Origin: CAXMMR01 sp963692975
GTDB lineage: Bacteria; Pseudomonadota; Alphaproteobacteria; Acetobacterales; Acetobacteraceae
Direction of reading: 5' to 3'
NCBI GenBank assembly: GCA_963692975.2
Contig: CAXMMR010000009.1
Span: 1-64,000, forward strand
DNA length: 64,000 bases
A model generated the notes under the pieces. It was not told where the DNA came from. It ran no database searches and worked only from the letters and a program-made list of their open reading frames with translations. Every line of letters starts with the position of its first letter. Positions within the stretch are counted from its first letter, which is position 1. Position numbers and translations under genes: made by a program. Shown here piece by piece: positions 55,247 through 62,945 of the stretch.

Positions 55247-55410
55247 GGAAGGTGACGGGTTTTGCCCCCTCGACCCCGTTAAAGGCGGAGCCTTTAAAAT
55301 CCATCTATTGCTCGTTTTGACGTTGGGTAAGATCGGTGCGGTTGGGCCCAGTTGATTGGGGTTTGGGGCCTCGGGCTCCAGCGGAGTCCAGGGGCGGCGC
55401 CTCTGGCCTT
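55247..55410. repeat. GC-rich bilobed palindromic element overlapping the thiD 5' end
   Basis: L lobe just after the glmM stop: GGGTTTTGCCCCCTCGACCCC then TTAAAGGCGGAGCCTTTAAAATCCAT; about 55 bp; R lobe from 55358: GGGGTTTGGGGCCTCGGGCTCCAGCGG then CCAGGGGCGGCGCCTCTGGCC. Its last bases directly join conserved thiD codons. Confidence 0.85.
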
Positions 55411-56187
55411 GTCTTGGTTGTCGCCGGCTCCGACAGCGGCGCCGGAGCCGGCCTTCAGGCCGACGTAAAGACGGTCTTTGCCCTTGGCGGCTACGCGACA
55501 ACGGCGGTGACTGCGGTGACCGCGCAAAACACGCTCGGCGTTCAGGGCGTCATGCCGGTGCCACCCTCGTTCTTGCGCCTCCAGCTCGCCTCCATCCTCG
55601 ACGATTTCGGCCTCGACGCGATCAAGACCGGCATGCTGGGCGATGCCGAGACGATGGCGGTCGTCATCGAGCTCCTTGCCTCACGTACGGATGTGCCTGC
55701 CGTCATTGATCCGGTGATGGTGGCCAAAGGCGGCGCGTCGCTGCTGGCCGACGACGCGGTCGCGCTGCTGCGGGCGCGCCTGCTGCCGCTCGCCACGCTG
55801 CTGACGCCGAACCTGCCGGAGGCGGAGGCGCTGCTCGGCCGGCCGATCGCCGATGCTGCCGCCATGCCGGCGGCGGCGCAGGCGCTGCTGGCGCTTGGCC
55901 CGCGCGCCGTGCTGCTCAAGGGCGGCCACCTGCCCGGTGACGCGCTGGTCGACGTGCTGGCGACGGCCGACGGGGTTGAGCGCTTCACCGCCGACCGCAT
56001 CCCCACCCAGCACACGCACGGCACGGGCTGCACGCTCGCTTCTGCCGCCGCCACCGGCCTGGCGCAGGGACTTTGCCTCAGCGACGCGGTGCAACGCGCC
56101 CGCGCTTATGTGCAGGCGGCGATCGCGACGGCACCCGGCCTGGGCCATGGACATGGGCCGCTCAACCACGCCGCTGGCCTGGGTTGA
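55336..56187 (+). CDS. thiD: Bifunctional hydroxymethylpyrimidine kinase/phosphomethylpyrimidine kinase ThiD
   Basis: A ribokinase-fold enzyme phosphorylating HMP and HMP-P in thiamine synthesis. Seen: VLVVAGSDSGAGAGLQADVKTVFALGGYATTAVTAVTAQNT (starting at about residue 27 of this ORF), DFGLDAIKTGMLGDAE, VIDPVMVAKGGASLLADDAV, LTPNLPEAEALLGRPI, AVLLKGGHL and HTHGTGCTLASAAATGLAQGL (catalytic-Asp region replaced by the family's THGTGCTLA). Start problem: the GTG at 55336 makes the first 26 residues repeat-derived (WGLGPRAPAESRGGASG). The only later start before conserved sequence is TTG 55414. Either way the repeat replaced the native start. Confidence 0.88.
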   Translation: MRLGPVDWGLGPRAPAESRGGASGLVLVVAGSDSGAGAGLQADVKTVFALGGYATTAVTAVTAQNTLGVQGVMPVPPSFLRLQLASILDDFGLDAIKTGMLGDAETMAVVIELLASRTDVPAVIDPVMVAKGGASLLADDAVALLRARLLPLATLLTPNLPEAEALLGRPIADAAAMPAAAQALLALGPRAVLLKGGHLPGDALVDVLATADGVERFTADRIPTQHTHGTGCTLASAAATGLAQGLCLSDAVQRARAYVQAAIATAPGLGHGHGPLNHAAGLG

Positions 56188-56218
56188 CGGCGGGGCGGCG
56201 GGGCCGGAGGGTCCGCCC

Positions 56219-57004
56219 ATGCCGCTGACCTACTCGATCGTCGATGCTTTCACTGACACGCCATTCGGCGGCAACCCGGCTGCCGTGCTCGTGGTCGAGG
56301 CGGCGCTGCCGGAGGCGCTGATGCAGCGCATCGCGGCCGAGAACAATTTATCCGAAACCGCCTTCGTGCAGCGGCAGGGCGACGACTACCGATTGCGCTG
56401 GTTTACCCCCACGGTCGAGGTGGAGCTCTGTGGCCATGCGACGCTGGCCAGCGCCTTTGTGCTGCGCCACCTTGGCCATCCGGCACCCTATCGTTTTGAG
56501 ACGCTGAGCGGCACACTCGGCGCCAGCCTCGATGGCGAGCGCATCGTGCTCGATTTTCCGGCCCGCCCGACGCTCACCGTTGCCCCCACGCCGGACGGCA
56601 TTGCCGCGGCGCTGGGCGGCGAGCCGGACGAGGTCCATCAGGTGCTGGACTGGCTCTGCGTCTACCGCTCGCCGGAGGTGATTGCCGGCCTCAAGCCGGA
56701 CTTCCAGCGCGTCGCCGCGCTGCCGGGCGGCGCCGTCATCGTCACCGCGCCCGGTGGCCCGGACGGTGCCGACATCACCTCGCGCTACTTCGCGCCCGGC
56801 TACGGCATCGACGAGGATCCGGCGACTGGCTCGGCGCATACCCAGCTGGTGCCGTTCTGGGCGGCGCGGCTGAACAAGGCGTCGCTGCGCTGCCATCAAG
56901 CCAGTGCCCGCGGCGGCACGCTGTGGTGTACGCTTCGAGATGATCGGGTCGAGATAGCAGGACATGCTGTTTTGTTCGCGACTGGAACAATTAACGTGTC
57001 GTAA
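56219..57004 (+). CDS. PhzF family isomerase/epimerase-like protein
   Basis: A 261-residue protein of the PhzF/DapF-fold family. Seen: SIVDAFTDTPFGGNPAAVLVVEAALPEALMQRIAAENNLSETAFVQ (near the N-terminus; the GGNPAAV and ETAF hallmarks with the catalytic-type Glu), RWFTPTVEVELCGHATLASAFVL and DITSRYFAPGYGIDEDPATGSAHTQLVPFW. Typical PhzF-like length. Characterised members isomerise a phenazine precursor, but most bacterial homologues have unknown substrates, and no phenazine genes are nearby. It is followed 6 bp later by an AT-rich twin-hairpin element. Confidence 0.88.
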   Translation: MPLTYSIVDAFTDTPFGGNPAAVLVVEAALPEALMQRIAAENNLSETAFVQRQGDDYRLRWFTPTVEVELCGHATLASAFVLRHLGHPAPYRFETLSGTLGASLDGERIVLDFPARPTLTVAPTPDGIAAALGGEPDEVHQVLDWLCVYRSPEVIAGLKPDFQRVAALPGGAVIVTAPGGPDGADITSRYFAPGYGIDEDPATGSAHTQLVPFWAARLNKASLRCHQASARGGTLWCTLRDDRVEIAGHAVLFATGTINVS

Positions 57005-57010
57005 GCTAGA

Positions 57011-57122
57011 GCTTCTTTTTTGAAAAAAAGAAGCAAAAAACTTCTGTTCGTTAGAGACATACCTTGAGCGCACGACTCCTAAAAGGGCGAACGTTTTTTG
57101 GTTCTTTTTTGCAAAAAAGAAC
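57011..57122. repeat. AT-rich twin-hairpin element, copy 4 (complete), abutting the serC start codon
   Basis: Hairpin 1 GCTTC..GAAGC at 57011-57034, then AAAAAACTT. Hairpin 2 GTTCTTTTTTGC then AAAAAAGAAC at 57101-57122, preceded by CGTTTTTTG. The second hairpin ends 3 nt before the serC ATG at 57126, leaving no room for a normal ribosome binding site. Confidence 0.87.
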
Positions 57123-57125
57123 AAG

Positions 57126-58277
57126 ATGAAGCCAACGCTTCGCCCCGACAATCCGAACTTCGCCTCCGGCCCCTGCGCCAAGCGGCCGGGCTGGTCGCTG
57201 GCTGCCCTGGACGGCGCGTTGCTCGGGCGCAGCCATCGCGCATCCGCCGGCAAGGCGAAGCTGGCCGAGGTTATCGAGCGCTCCCGCAGCCTGCTTGGAA
57301 TGCCGCCTGGCTGGCGGCTCGGCATCGTGCCGGCGTCGGACACCGGCGCCGTCGAGATGGCGCTCTGGTCTCTACTCGGCGAGCGGCCGGTCGACGTTGT
57401 TGCCTTTGAGAGCTTCTCGGCGCTCTGGGCGTGGGATCTGCTGCACGCGTTGCGTCTGCCGGCCGCCCGCGTGCTCGAGTCGCCTTATGGCCGCTTGCCC
57501 GACCTCGCCGATCATGACCCTGCGCACGACCTCGTTCTGACCTGGAACGGCACCACCTCGGGGGTGCGCTTCCCGGACGACGCAGTCTGGCCCGGCGGCG
57601 GCGAGGGGCTTGTGATCTGCGACGCCACTTCGGCCGCCTTCGCCATGGCGCTGCCCTGGGAGCGGTTCGACGTCGTCACCTGGTCCTGGCAGAAGGTGCT
57701 CGGCGGCGAGGCCGCGCATGGCATGCTGGCGCTGTCGCCGCGTGCGGTTGCCCGCCTGGAGCGGGCGGTTCCCGCCTGGCCGCTGCCGAAGATCTTTCGC
57801 CTGACGCAGAACGGCCGGCTGATCGAGGGCATCTTCAACGGGGAGACGATCAACACGCCCAGCATGCTCTGCGTCGAGGACGCGCTCGATGGGCTGCGCT
57901 GGGCGGGTGAGATCGGCGGCCTCACGGCGTTGATCCGCCGCAGCGAGGACAACCTCGCCGCCGTTTCCCAATGGGTTGTCGCCAGCGATTGGGCGGCCTT
58001 TCTCGCCGAGGAGCCGGATCAGCGTTCCTGCACCGCGATCTGCCTGCGTATCGTCGCACCATGGTTCGAGGCGCTTGACCAGGCTGGGCGGAAGCAGGCG
58101 GCGAGCGGACTTGCCGCGCTGCTGGAGGCCGAGGGCGTCGCTTACGACGTCGGCAGTTATCGCGACGCACCGCCCGGCCTGCGTATTTGGGGCGGTGCTA
58201 CCGTCAACACGTCAGACATCGTTGCTTTGCTGCCTTGGCTCGACTGGGCGTGTTCGACGATCGCAAAGCAGGCGTAA
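57126..58277 (+). CDS. serC: Phosphoserine transaminase SerC
   Basis: A 383-residue PLP-dependent class V aminotransferase of serine (and pyridoxine) synthesis, of the alphaproteobacterial/archaeal-type branch. Seen: RPDNPNFASGPCAKRPGWSL, LGRSHRASAGKAKLAEVIERS, IVPASDTGAVEMALWSLLG, LTWNGTTSGVRFPD, VICDATSAAFAMALPW (PLP Asp), VVTWSWQKVLGGEAAHGML (Schiff-base Lys in SWQK, residues about 192-198) and NGETINTPSMLCVEDALDGL. No serA is next to it. The start codon touches a repeat hairpin, so translation initiation may be structurally constrained. Confidence 0.93.
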   Translation: MKPTLRPDNPNFASGPCAKRPGWSLAALDGALLGRSHRASAGKAKLAEVIERSRSLLGMPPGWRLGIVPASDTGAVEMALWSLLGERPVDVVAFESFSALWAWDLLHALRLPAARVLESPYGRLPDLADHDPAHDLVLTWNGTTSGVRFPDDAVWPGGGEGLVICDATSAAFAMALPWERFDVVTWSWQKVLGGEAAHGMLALSPRAVARLERAVPAWPLPKIFRLTQNGRLIEGIFNGETINTPSMLCVEDALDGLRWAGEIGGLTALIRRSEDNLAAVSQWVVASDWAAFLAEEPDQRSCTAICLRIVAPWFEALDQAGRKQAASGLAALLEAEGVAYDVGSYRDAPPGLRIWGGATVNTSDIVALLPWLDWACSTIAKQA

Positions 58278-58369
58278 ACTGTCTCGATTTGGTGGATGCT
58301 TCGTCTCATTAAGAGGACGTTGTTAACACATCGGCCCGTGATCCGTGCTATGACGTCATCAATGACTGG

Positions 58370-59206
58370 TTGGATGACCTGATGCGCCGTTGCGCGACGC
58401 TCCTGCTCCTGCTGCTTAGCCTCACGTCCGTCGCGCTCGCGCGGAGCAGGCAACCCAAGCCCGCGCCGGCGTCGGATCCGAACTCCTGCACGTCCGCGCT
58501 CGACGCCGCGGAGCGTGATGCGGCGCTTCCGTCACGCCTGATCCACAGCATTGCCCTGGTCGAGAGCGGCCGCGTGCAGCCAGGCGGCGTCCGCTCTTGG
58601 CCGTGGACGGTCAATGTCGGCGGCACCGGCCTGTATTTTGATAGCAAGGCGGAGGCCGTGCGCGAGGTGGTCATGCTGCAGTCCCTGGGCGTGCGCTCGA
58701 TCGATGTCGGCTGCATGCAGATCAGCCTGCTGTTCCATCCCGACGCGTTTGCAAGCCTGGACCAGGCTTTCGACCCGGCCACCAACGCCCATTACGCGGC
58801 GCACTTCCTTGACCACCTGCATGCCCAGTTCGGCAACTGGCCGGCTGCCGCGGCTGCCTACCATTCGCAGACGCCGGAGATCGGCGCCGACTACGAGCGC
58901 CGCGTGATGGCGCTCTGGCCGTTGGCTCCGAGCTACCAGGTGGCGAGCCTGCCCGTCGGGCGAGCCGCACCGCCGACGGCAGCGACCATTGACCCGCACG
59001 GCATCTACACGCCCGAGTTCGCCGCGCAGCTTGCTGCTGATGCCACGGCACGGCTGGAGCGCGACGCTGCGCTCTACGGCGCCAATGCGCCCGGCCGCCG
59101 ACATCGCCACATCAGCCCCGACGTCGCAGACGACGAGGTCGCGATGGCGCCAGTGCATGATCACGTGCTGACGTCCGGACGCCATCTCGTCCAGCTGGGC
59201 GAGTAG
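58370..59206 (+). CDS. Lytic transglycosylase domain-containing secreted protein
   Basis: A 278-residue (or 274 from ATG 58382) periplasmic protein. Seen: a signal peptide (CATLLLLLLSLTSVALA, cleavage near residue 22), then an SLT-like domain: LPSRLIHSIALVESGRVQ with the catalytic-type Glu (about residue 66), VRSIDVGCMQISLLFHPDAFASL, FDPATNAHYAAHFLDHLHAQFGNWPAAAAAYHSQTPEIGADYERRV (around 125-171). This resembles SLT-family muramidases that cut peptidoglycan. The last 80 residues are Ala/His-rich with no known domain. No partner gene is apparent. Confidence 0.85.
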   Translation: MDDLMRRCATLLLLLLSLTSVALARSRQPKPAPASDPNSCTSALDAAERDAALPSRLIHSIALVESGRVQPGGVRSWPWTVNVGGTGLYFDSKAEAVREVVMLQSLGVRSIDVGCMQISLLFHPDAFASLDQAFDPATNAHYAAHFLDHLHAQFGNWPAAAAAYHSQTPEIGADYERRVMALWPLAPSYQVASLPVGRAAPPTAATIDPHGIYTPEFAAQLAADATARLERDAALYGANAPGRRHRHISPDVADDEVAMAPVHDHVLTSGRHLVQLGE

Positions 59207-59265
59207 GCAACGATCCATCGGTCTGTCCCGGTGCCACCAAGCCGGGCCAGGCTTCCAACAACAGT

Positions 59266-59325
59266 ACGGATTTTAAAGCATCGCCTTTAATGGGGTCCAG
59301 GGGCAAAGCCCCTGGCCTTCCTTTC
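59266..59325. repeat. GC-rich palindromic element, L lobe only, upstream of hisZ
   Basis: GGATTTTAAAGCATCGCCTTTAATGGGGTCC then AGGGGCAAAGCCCCTGGCC, ending 30 bp before the hisZ ATG. The R lobe is missing. Confidence 0.82.
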
Positions 59326-59354
59326 TTAATTCCTAATGCTAGAACCGCCGGCGG

Positions 59355-60500
59355 ATGAAAGACGCACCGCAACACGCGGCCCTGCTGCCGGCCGGCCTGA
59401 GCGATATGCTGCAGCCGGAGGCTGAGATCGAGGCTGCCTCCGTCGAGCGGCTGATGGCGGTCTTTGCCGCGCATGGCTATGAGCGGATCAAGCCGCCGAT
59501 GCTGGAGTTCGAAGATACGCTGCTGGCGGGCGCCGGAGCCGCGGTTGCCGAGCAGACCTTCCGCATCATGGATCCCGACAGCCATCGCATGATGGGGTTG
59601 CGACCAGACATCACGCCTCAGGTCGCCCGCATCGCCGCGACCCGCCTGGTCGGGGCGCCGCGGCCGCTGCGACTGTCTTATGCGGGGCAATGCCTACGTG
59701 TGCAGGGCGGTCAACTCAGCCCTGCCCGTCAGGTGCCCGAGGTCGGCATCGAGCTGCTCGGCGTCGATAGTCCGGAGGCCGATGCGGAGGTTGTGCTGGT
59801 CGCCGCCGAGGCGCTCGCGACCCTAGGCCTCACCCGAGCCAGCTTTGACCTGACATTGCCGCTGCTGGCCAACTTGCTGCTCGACGACGGCGGCATCGCC
59901 GGCGAGAGGCGGGCGGCGCTGCTCCATGCGCTCGATCGCAAGGATGCGGCGGCCATCGGCGCCCATGCCGGGGCAAGTGCCGGCATGCTGATCGACCTAC
60001 TGCTGGCCGCAGGCGCCGTGGAGCCGGCGCTGGTTGCCCTACGCCGCGCCCCGCTGCCGGCCGTTGCCCGCCGTCTCGCTAACCGACTAGAGGCGACGGT
60101 CGGCACGCTTCGTCAGCGCGCACCGGCGCTCAAGCTCACGGTCGATCCGATCGAGTTCCGTGGCTTCCGCTACCACACCGGTGTCGGCATCCATGTCTAT
60201 GCGCCGGGACGCCACGAGGAGCTCGGCCGCGGCGGGCGCTACCTCGCCGCCGAGCAGGAGCCGGCAACTGGCCTAACCTTGTTCCCCGACGCCCTGCTGC
60301 GCGTTGCCCCTAAGCCGGCGCCGATGCCGCGGCTCTATTTGCCGCACGGCGCCGACCATCAGGCAGCAGCCAAGCTGCGCGCCGACGGCTTCGCGACCAT
60401 CGCCGGCCTCGCGCCACATGCTGATGAGCGTGTCGAGGCGCAACGGCTGTTCTGCACTCATATTCTGCACGCGGGCGCTGCCCGGCCGCTTGAGGAGTAG
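59355..60500 (+). CDS. hisZ: ATP phosphoribosyltransferase regulatory subunit HisZ
   Basis: A 381-residue HisRS paralogue that activates short-form HisG in histidine synthesis. Seen: ALLPAGLSDMLQPEAEIEAASVERLMAVFAAHGYERIKPPMLEFEDTLL (near the N-terminus), EQTFRIMDPDSHRMMGLRPDITPQVARIAATRL (motif-2-like, around 76-108), LSYAGQCLRVQGG, EVGIELLGVDSPEADAEVVLVAAEAL, and YHTGVGIHVYAPGRHEELGRGGRY. It lacks the HisRS anticodon-binding domain. hisG is not seen here. Its stop is 5 bp before the purA start, a pairing common in alphaproteobacteria. Confidence 0.92.
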   Translation: MKDAPQHAALLPAGLSDMLQPEAEIEAASVERLMAVFAAHGYERIKPPMLEFEDTLLAGAGAAVAEQTFRIMDPDSHRMMGLRPDITPQVARIAATRLVGAPRPLRLSYAGQCLRVQGGQLSPARQVPEVGIELLGVDSPEADAEVVLVAAEALATLGLTRASFDLTLPLLANLLLDDGGIAGERRAALLHALDRKDAAAIGAHAGASAGMLIDLLLAAGAVEPALVALRRAPLPAVARRLANRLEATVGTLRQRAPALKLTVDPIEFRGFRYHTGVGIHVYAPGRHEELGRGGRYLAAEQEPATGLTLFPDALLRVAPKPAPMPRLYLPHGADHQAAAKLRADGFATIAGLAPHADERVEAQRLFCTHILHAGAARPLEE

Positions 60501-60505
60501 CTCAC

Positions 60506-61795
60506 TTGGGCAATGTTGCAGTGATCGGCGCCCAGTGGGGCGACGAAGGCAAGGGCAAGGTCGTCGATTGGCTCGCCAGCCGGGCCGACATCGTCGTGCG
60601 CTTTCAAGGCGGCCACAATGCCGGCCATACGCTGATCGTCGGCAATCAGACCTACAAGCTGTCGCTGCTGCCGAGCGGCCTGGTGCGCGGCAAGCTCGGC
60701 ATCATCGGCAATGGCGTGGTGATCGATCCGGACGCGCTGCTGGCCGAGATCGCCCGGGTTCAGGCTCAGGGCCTGGTTGTGACCGCAGACAGCCTGCGGA
60801 TCGCCGACAATGCGACGCTGATCCTGCCCGTCCATGCCGCACTCGACCGGGCGCGCGAGACGGCACGGGGTGCTGCAAAAATTGGCACCACCGGTCGCGG
60901 CATTGGACCCGCCTACGAGGACAAGGTCGCTCGTCGCGCCATACGCGTGTGCGATTTGGCCGAGCCGGAGACGCTCTCGGACAAGCTCGACGAGCTGCTA
61001 CTGCATCACAACACGCTGCTCGCCGGCCTTGGCGCTCCGACCTTCGAGAAGGCGGAGCTGCTGTCGACCCTGCTTGGCTGGGCGCCACGAATCCTGCCGC
61101 ATGCCGAGCCGGTGTGGGAGCGGCTCGACGAGGCTCGCCGCGCCGGCCGGCGAATCCTGTTCGAGGGCGCTCAGGCGGTGATGCTCGATGTCGACCACGG
61201 CACCTACCCGTTCGTCACCAGCAGCAACACCGTGGCGGCGACTGCGGCCTCGGGCTCCGGCATCGGGCCTGCTGCCGTCGGCTTCGTGCTCGGCATCGCC
61301 AAGGCCTACACCACCCGGGTTGGATCCGGACCGTTTCCGACGGAATTGCACGATGACACCGGACGCCTGCTCGGCGAACGCGGCCACGAGTTTGGCACCG
61401 TCACAGGACGGCCGCGTCGATGTGGCTGGTTCGACGCCGTGCTGGTGCGCCAAGCCGTCAAGGTCGGCGGCGTCGCCGGCCTCGCGCTCACCAAGCTTGA
61501 TGTTCTGGACGGGCTGTCGACGCTTCAGATTTGCGTCGGCTATGAGGTGCACGGCGAGACGTTCAAACGCCTGCCGGCGGGCAAGGCTGCACAGGCTGCG
61601 GCACGGCCGGTTTACGAGACGATTGAGGGATGGACGCAATCAACTCGCGGCGCGCGATCATGGGGCGAGTTGCCGGCGCAGGCGGTCAAGTACGTCAAGA
61701 GGATAGAGGAGCTGGTCGAAGCGCCCGTAACGTTGCTATCGACCAGTCCAGAACGTGACGACATGATTCTCGTGCGCGATCCATTCGAAGGGTAG
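60506..61795 (+). CDS. purA: Adenylosuccinate synthase PurA
   Basis: A 429-residue GTP-dependent enzyme converting IMP and aspartate to adenylosuccinate. Seen: VAVIGAQWGDEGKGKVVDWLA (P-loop-like, residues about 4-24), VVRFQGGHNAGHTLIVGN, KIGTTGRGIGPAYEDKVARRAIRV, RILFEGAQAVMLDVDHGTYPFVTSSNTVAA (around 213-242), VGSGPFPTELHDDTG and GRPRRCGWFDAVLVRQAV. Complete. It begins at TTG 60506 (no ATG before the conserved GAQWGDEGK), an unusual start for such a core gene. It lies 5 bp after hisZ. Confidence 0.95.
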   Translation: MGNVAVIGAQWGDEGKGKVVDWLASRADIVVRFQGGHNAGHTLIVGNQTYKLSLLPSGLVRGKLGIIGNGVVIDPDALLAEIARVQAQGLVVTADSLRIADNATLILPVHAALDRARETARGAAKIGTTGRGIGPAYEDKVARRAIRVCDLAEPETLSDKLDELLLHHNTLLAGLGAPTFEKAELLSTLLGWAPRILPHAEPVWERLDEARRAGRRILFEGAQAVMLDVDHGTYPFVTSSNTVAATAASGSGIGPAAVGFVLGIAKAYTTRVGSGPFPTELHDDTGRLLGERGHEFGTVTGRPRRCGWFDAVLVRQAVKVGGVAGLALTKLDVLDGLSTLQICVGYEVHGETFKRLPAGKAAQAAARPVYETIEGWTQSTRGARSWGELPAQAVKYVKRIEELVEAPVTLLSTSPERDDMILVRDPFEG

Positions 61796-61848
61796 GGTCA
61801 AGTGTTTGCTCCTCGACCCCCTCCAGGCTTTAACCTGCCTACTCTCAG

Positions 61849-62736
61849 CTAGGCTGCGACTTGCGCCATGCGGCGCTCGACGACTTGGCTCTTCATCGAC
61901 TTCTGCAGCTTCTCGAAGGCTCGAACCTCGATCTGGCGCACGCGCTCGCGCGAGATATTGTACTGCTGGGACAGCTCCTCGAGCGTCGTGGGGTTATCCT
62001 TGAGCCGACGCTCGATCAGAATATGCCGCTCGCGCTCGTTCAGGGTCCGCAAAGCACCGTTCAGCAACGCCTTGCGGCCTGAATACTCCTCGCGGTCAGC
62101 AAGCTCGGTCTCCTGGCTCTCGCCCTCGTCGACAAGCCAATCTTGCCACTCGCCTTCGCTGTCAGCACGCACCGGTGCGTTCAGGCTGTGGTCGGGAGCT
62201 GCCAGGCGACGGTTCATGCTGACGACATCGTGTTCCGGCACCGCCAGCATGGTGGCAATCTTGGTGACGTGCTCCGGACGCAAATCGCCGTCCTCGATCG
62301 CCTGCATCTGGCCCTTCAGCCGGCGAAGGTTAAAGAACAGCTTCTTCTGCGCCGCCGTGGTGCCCATCTTCACGAGCGACCAGCTGTGCAGGATGTACTC
62401 CTGAATGGCGGCGCGGATCCACCACATGGCGTAAGTCGCCAGCCGGAAGCCGCGGTCAGGGTCAAAGCGCTTGACCGCCTGCATCATGCCGACATTGCCC
62501 TCGCTGATCAGCTCGCCGACGGGCAAGCCGTAACCGCGATAGCCCATGGCGATCTTCGCAACCAGGCGAAGATGCGAGGTGACCAGCTTATGCGCTGATT
62601 CCATGTCTTCGTCATTGCGCCATGCTAGCGACAGCCGAAGCTCCTCTTCGGGCGTCAGCATCGGAAACTTGCGGATCTCCTGCAGGTAGCGGGAGAGGTT
62701 GCCCTCTGGGGCGATGTTTAGGACGGCAGAGGCCAC
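61849..62736 (-). CDS. rpoH: RNA polymerase sigma factor RpoH (sigma-32)
   Basis: A 295-residue heat-shock sigma factor. Seen: region 1.2/2.1 NLSRYLQEIRKFPMLTPEEELRLSLAWR, HKLVTSHLRLVAKIAMGYRGYGLPVGELISEGNVGMMQAVKRFDPDRGFRLATYAMWWIRAAIQEYIL (regions 2.2-2.4, around 49-117), the RpoH box region ..QKKLFFNLRRLKGQMQAIEDGDL and the region 4 helix-turn-helix PTTLEELSQQYNISRERVRQIEVRAFEKLQ. A strong promoter match lies upstream, overlapping the rluD stop. FtsH, its usual degrader, is also in the window. Confidence 0.95.
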   Translation of the reverse strand: MASAVLNIAPEGNLSRYLQEIRKFPMLTPEEELRLSLAWRNDEDMESAHKLVTSHLRLVAKIAMGYRGYGLPVGELISEGNVGMMQAVKRFDPDRGFRLATYAMWWIRAAIQEYILHSWSLVKMGTTAAQKKLFFNLRRLKGQMQAIEDGDLRPEHVTKIATMLAVPEHDVVSMNRRLAAPDHSLNAPVRADSEGEWQDWLVDEGESQETELADREEYSGRKALLNGALRTLNERERHILIERRLKDNPTTLEELSQQYNISRERVRQIEVRAFEKLQKSMKSQVVERRMAQVAA

Positions 62737-62916
62737 GGTCGGCTCCTCTAGTCTGTCGCGGTGTTTCTACCCTCATAAGGCGTAGCAAACGACGCGGTTT
62801 CGACTGGATCTGGACAGGGGCGCGGAAGGCCATCACGTCATAGCTAGCGTTCCAACGTCGGCAACGCGCCAGGTGAGGCAATCGAAATCCGCACGCCCGC
62901 GGACTTGATGGAATTA

Positions 62917-62945
62917 TTGATACAGGACCGGCTGGGTCCTGTCAA
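62917..62945 (-). promoter_or_regulatory. Candidate rpoH promoter with inverted repeat in the spacer
   Basis: Reading the minus strand: TTGACA (62945-62940), a 17-bp spacer and TATCAA (62922-62917). The spacer is almost exactly an inverted repeat, CAGGACC-CAGCC-GGTCCTG (62941-62923), a possible operator. The -35 overlaps the rluD stop codon. The mRNA leader to the rpoH ATG would be about 175 nt, with no ORF I can support in it. Confidence 0.6.
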
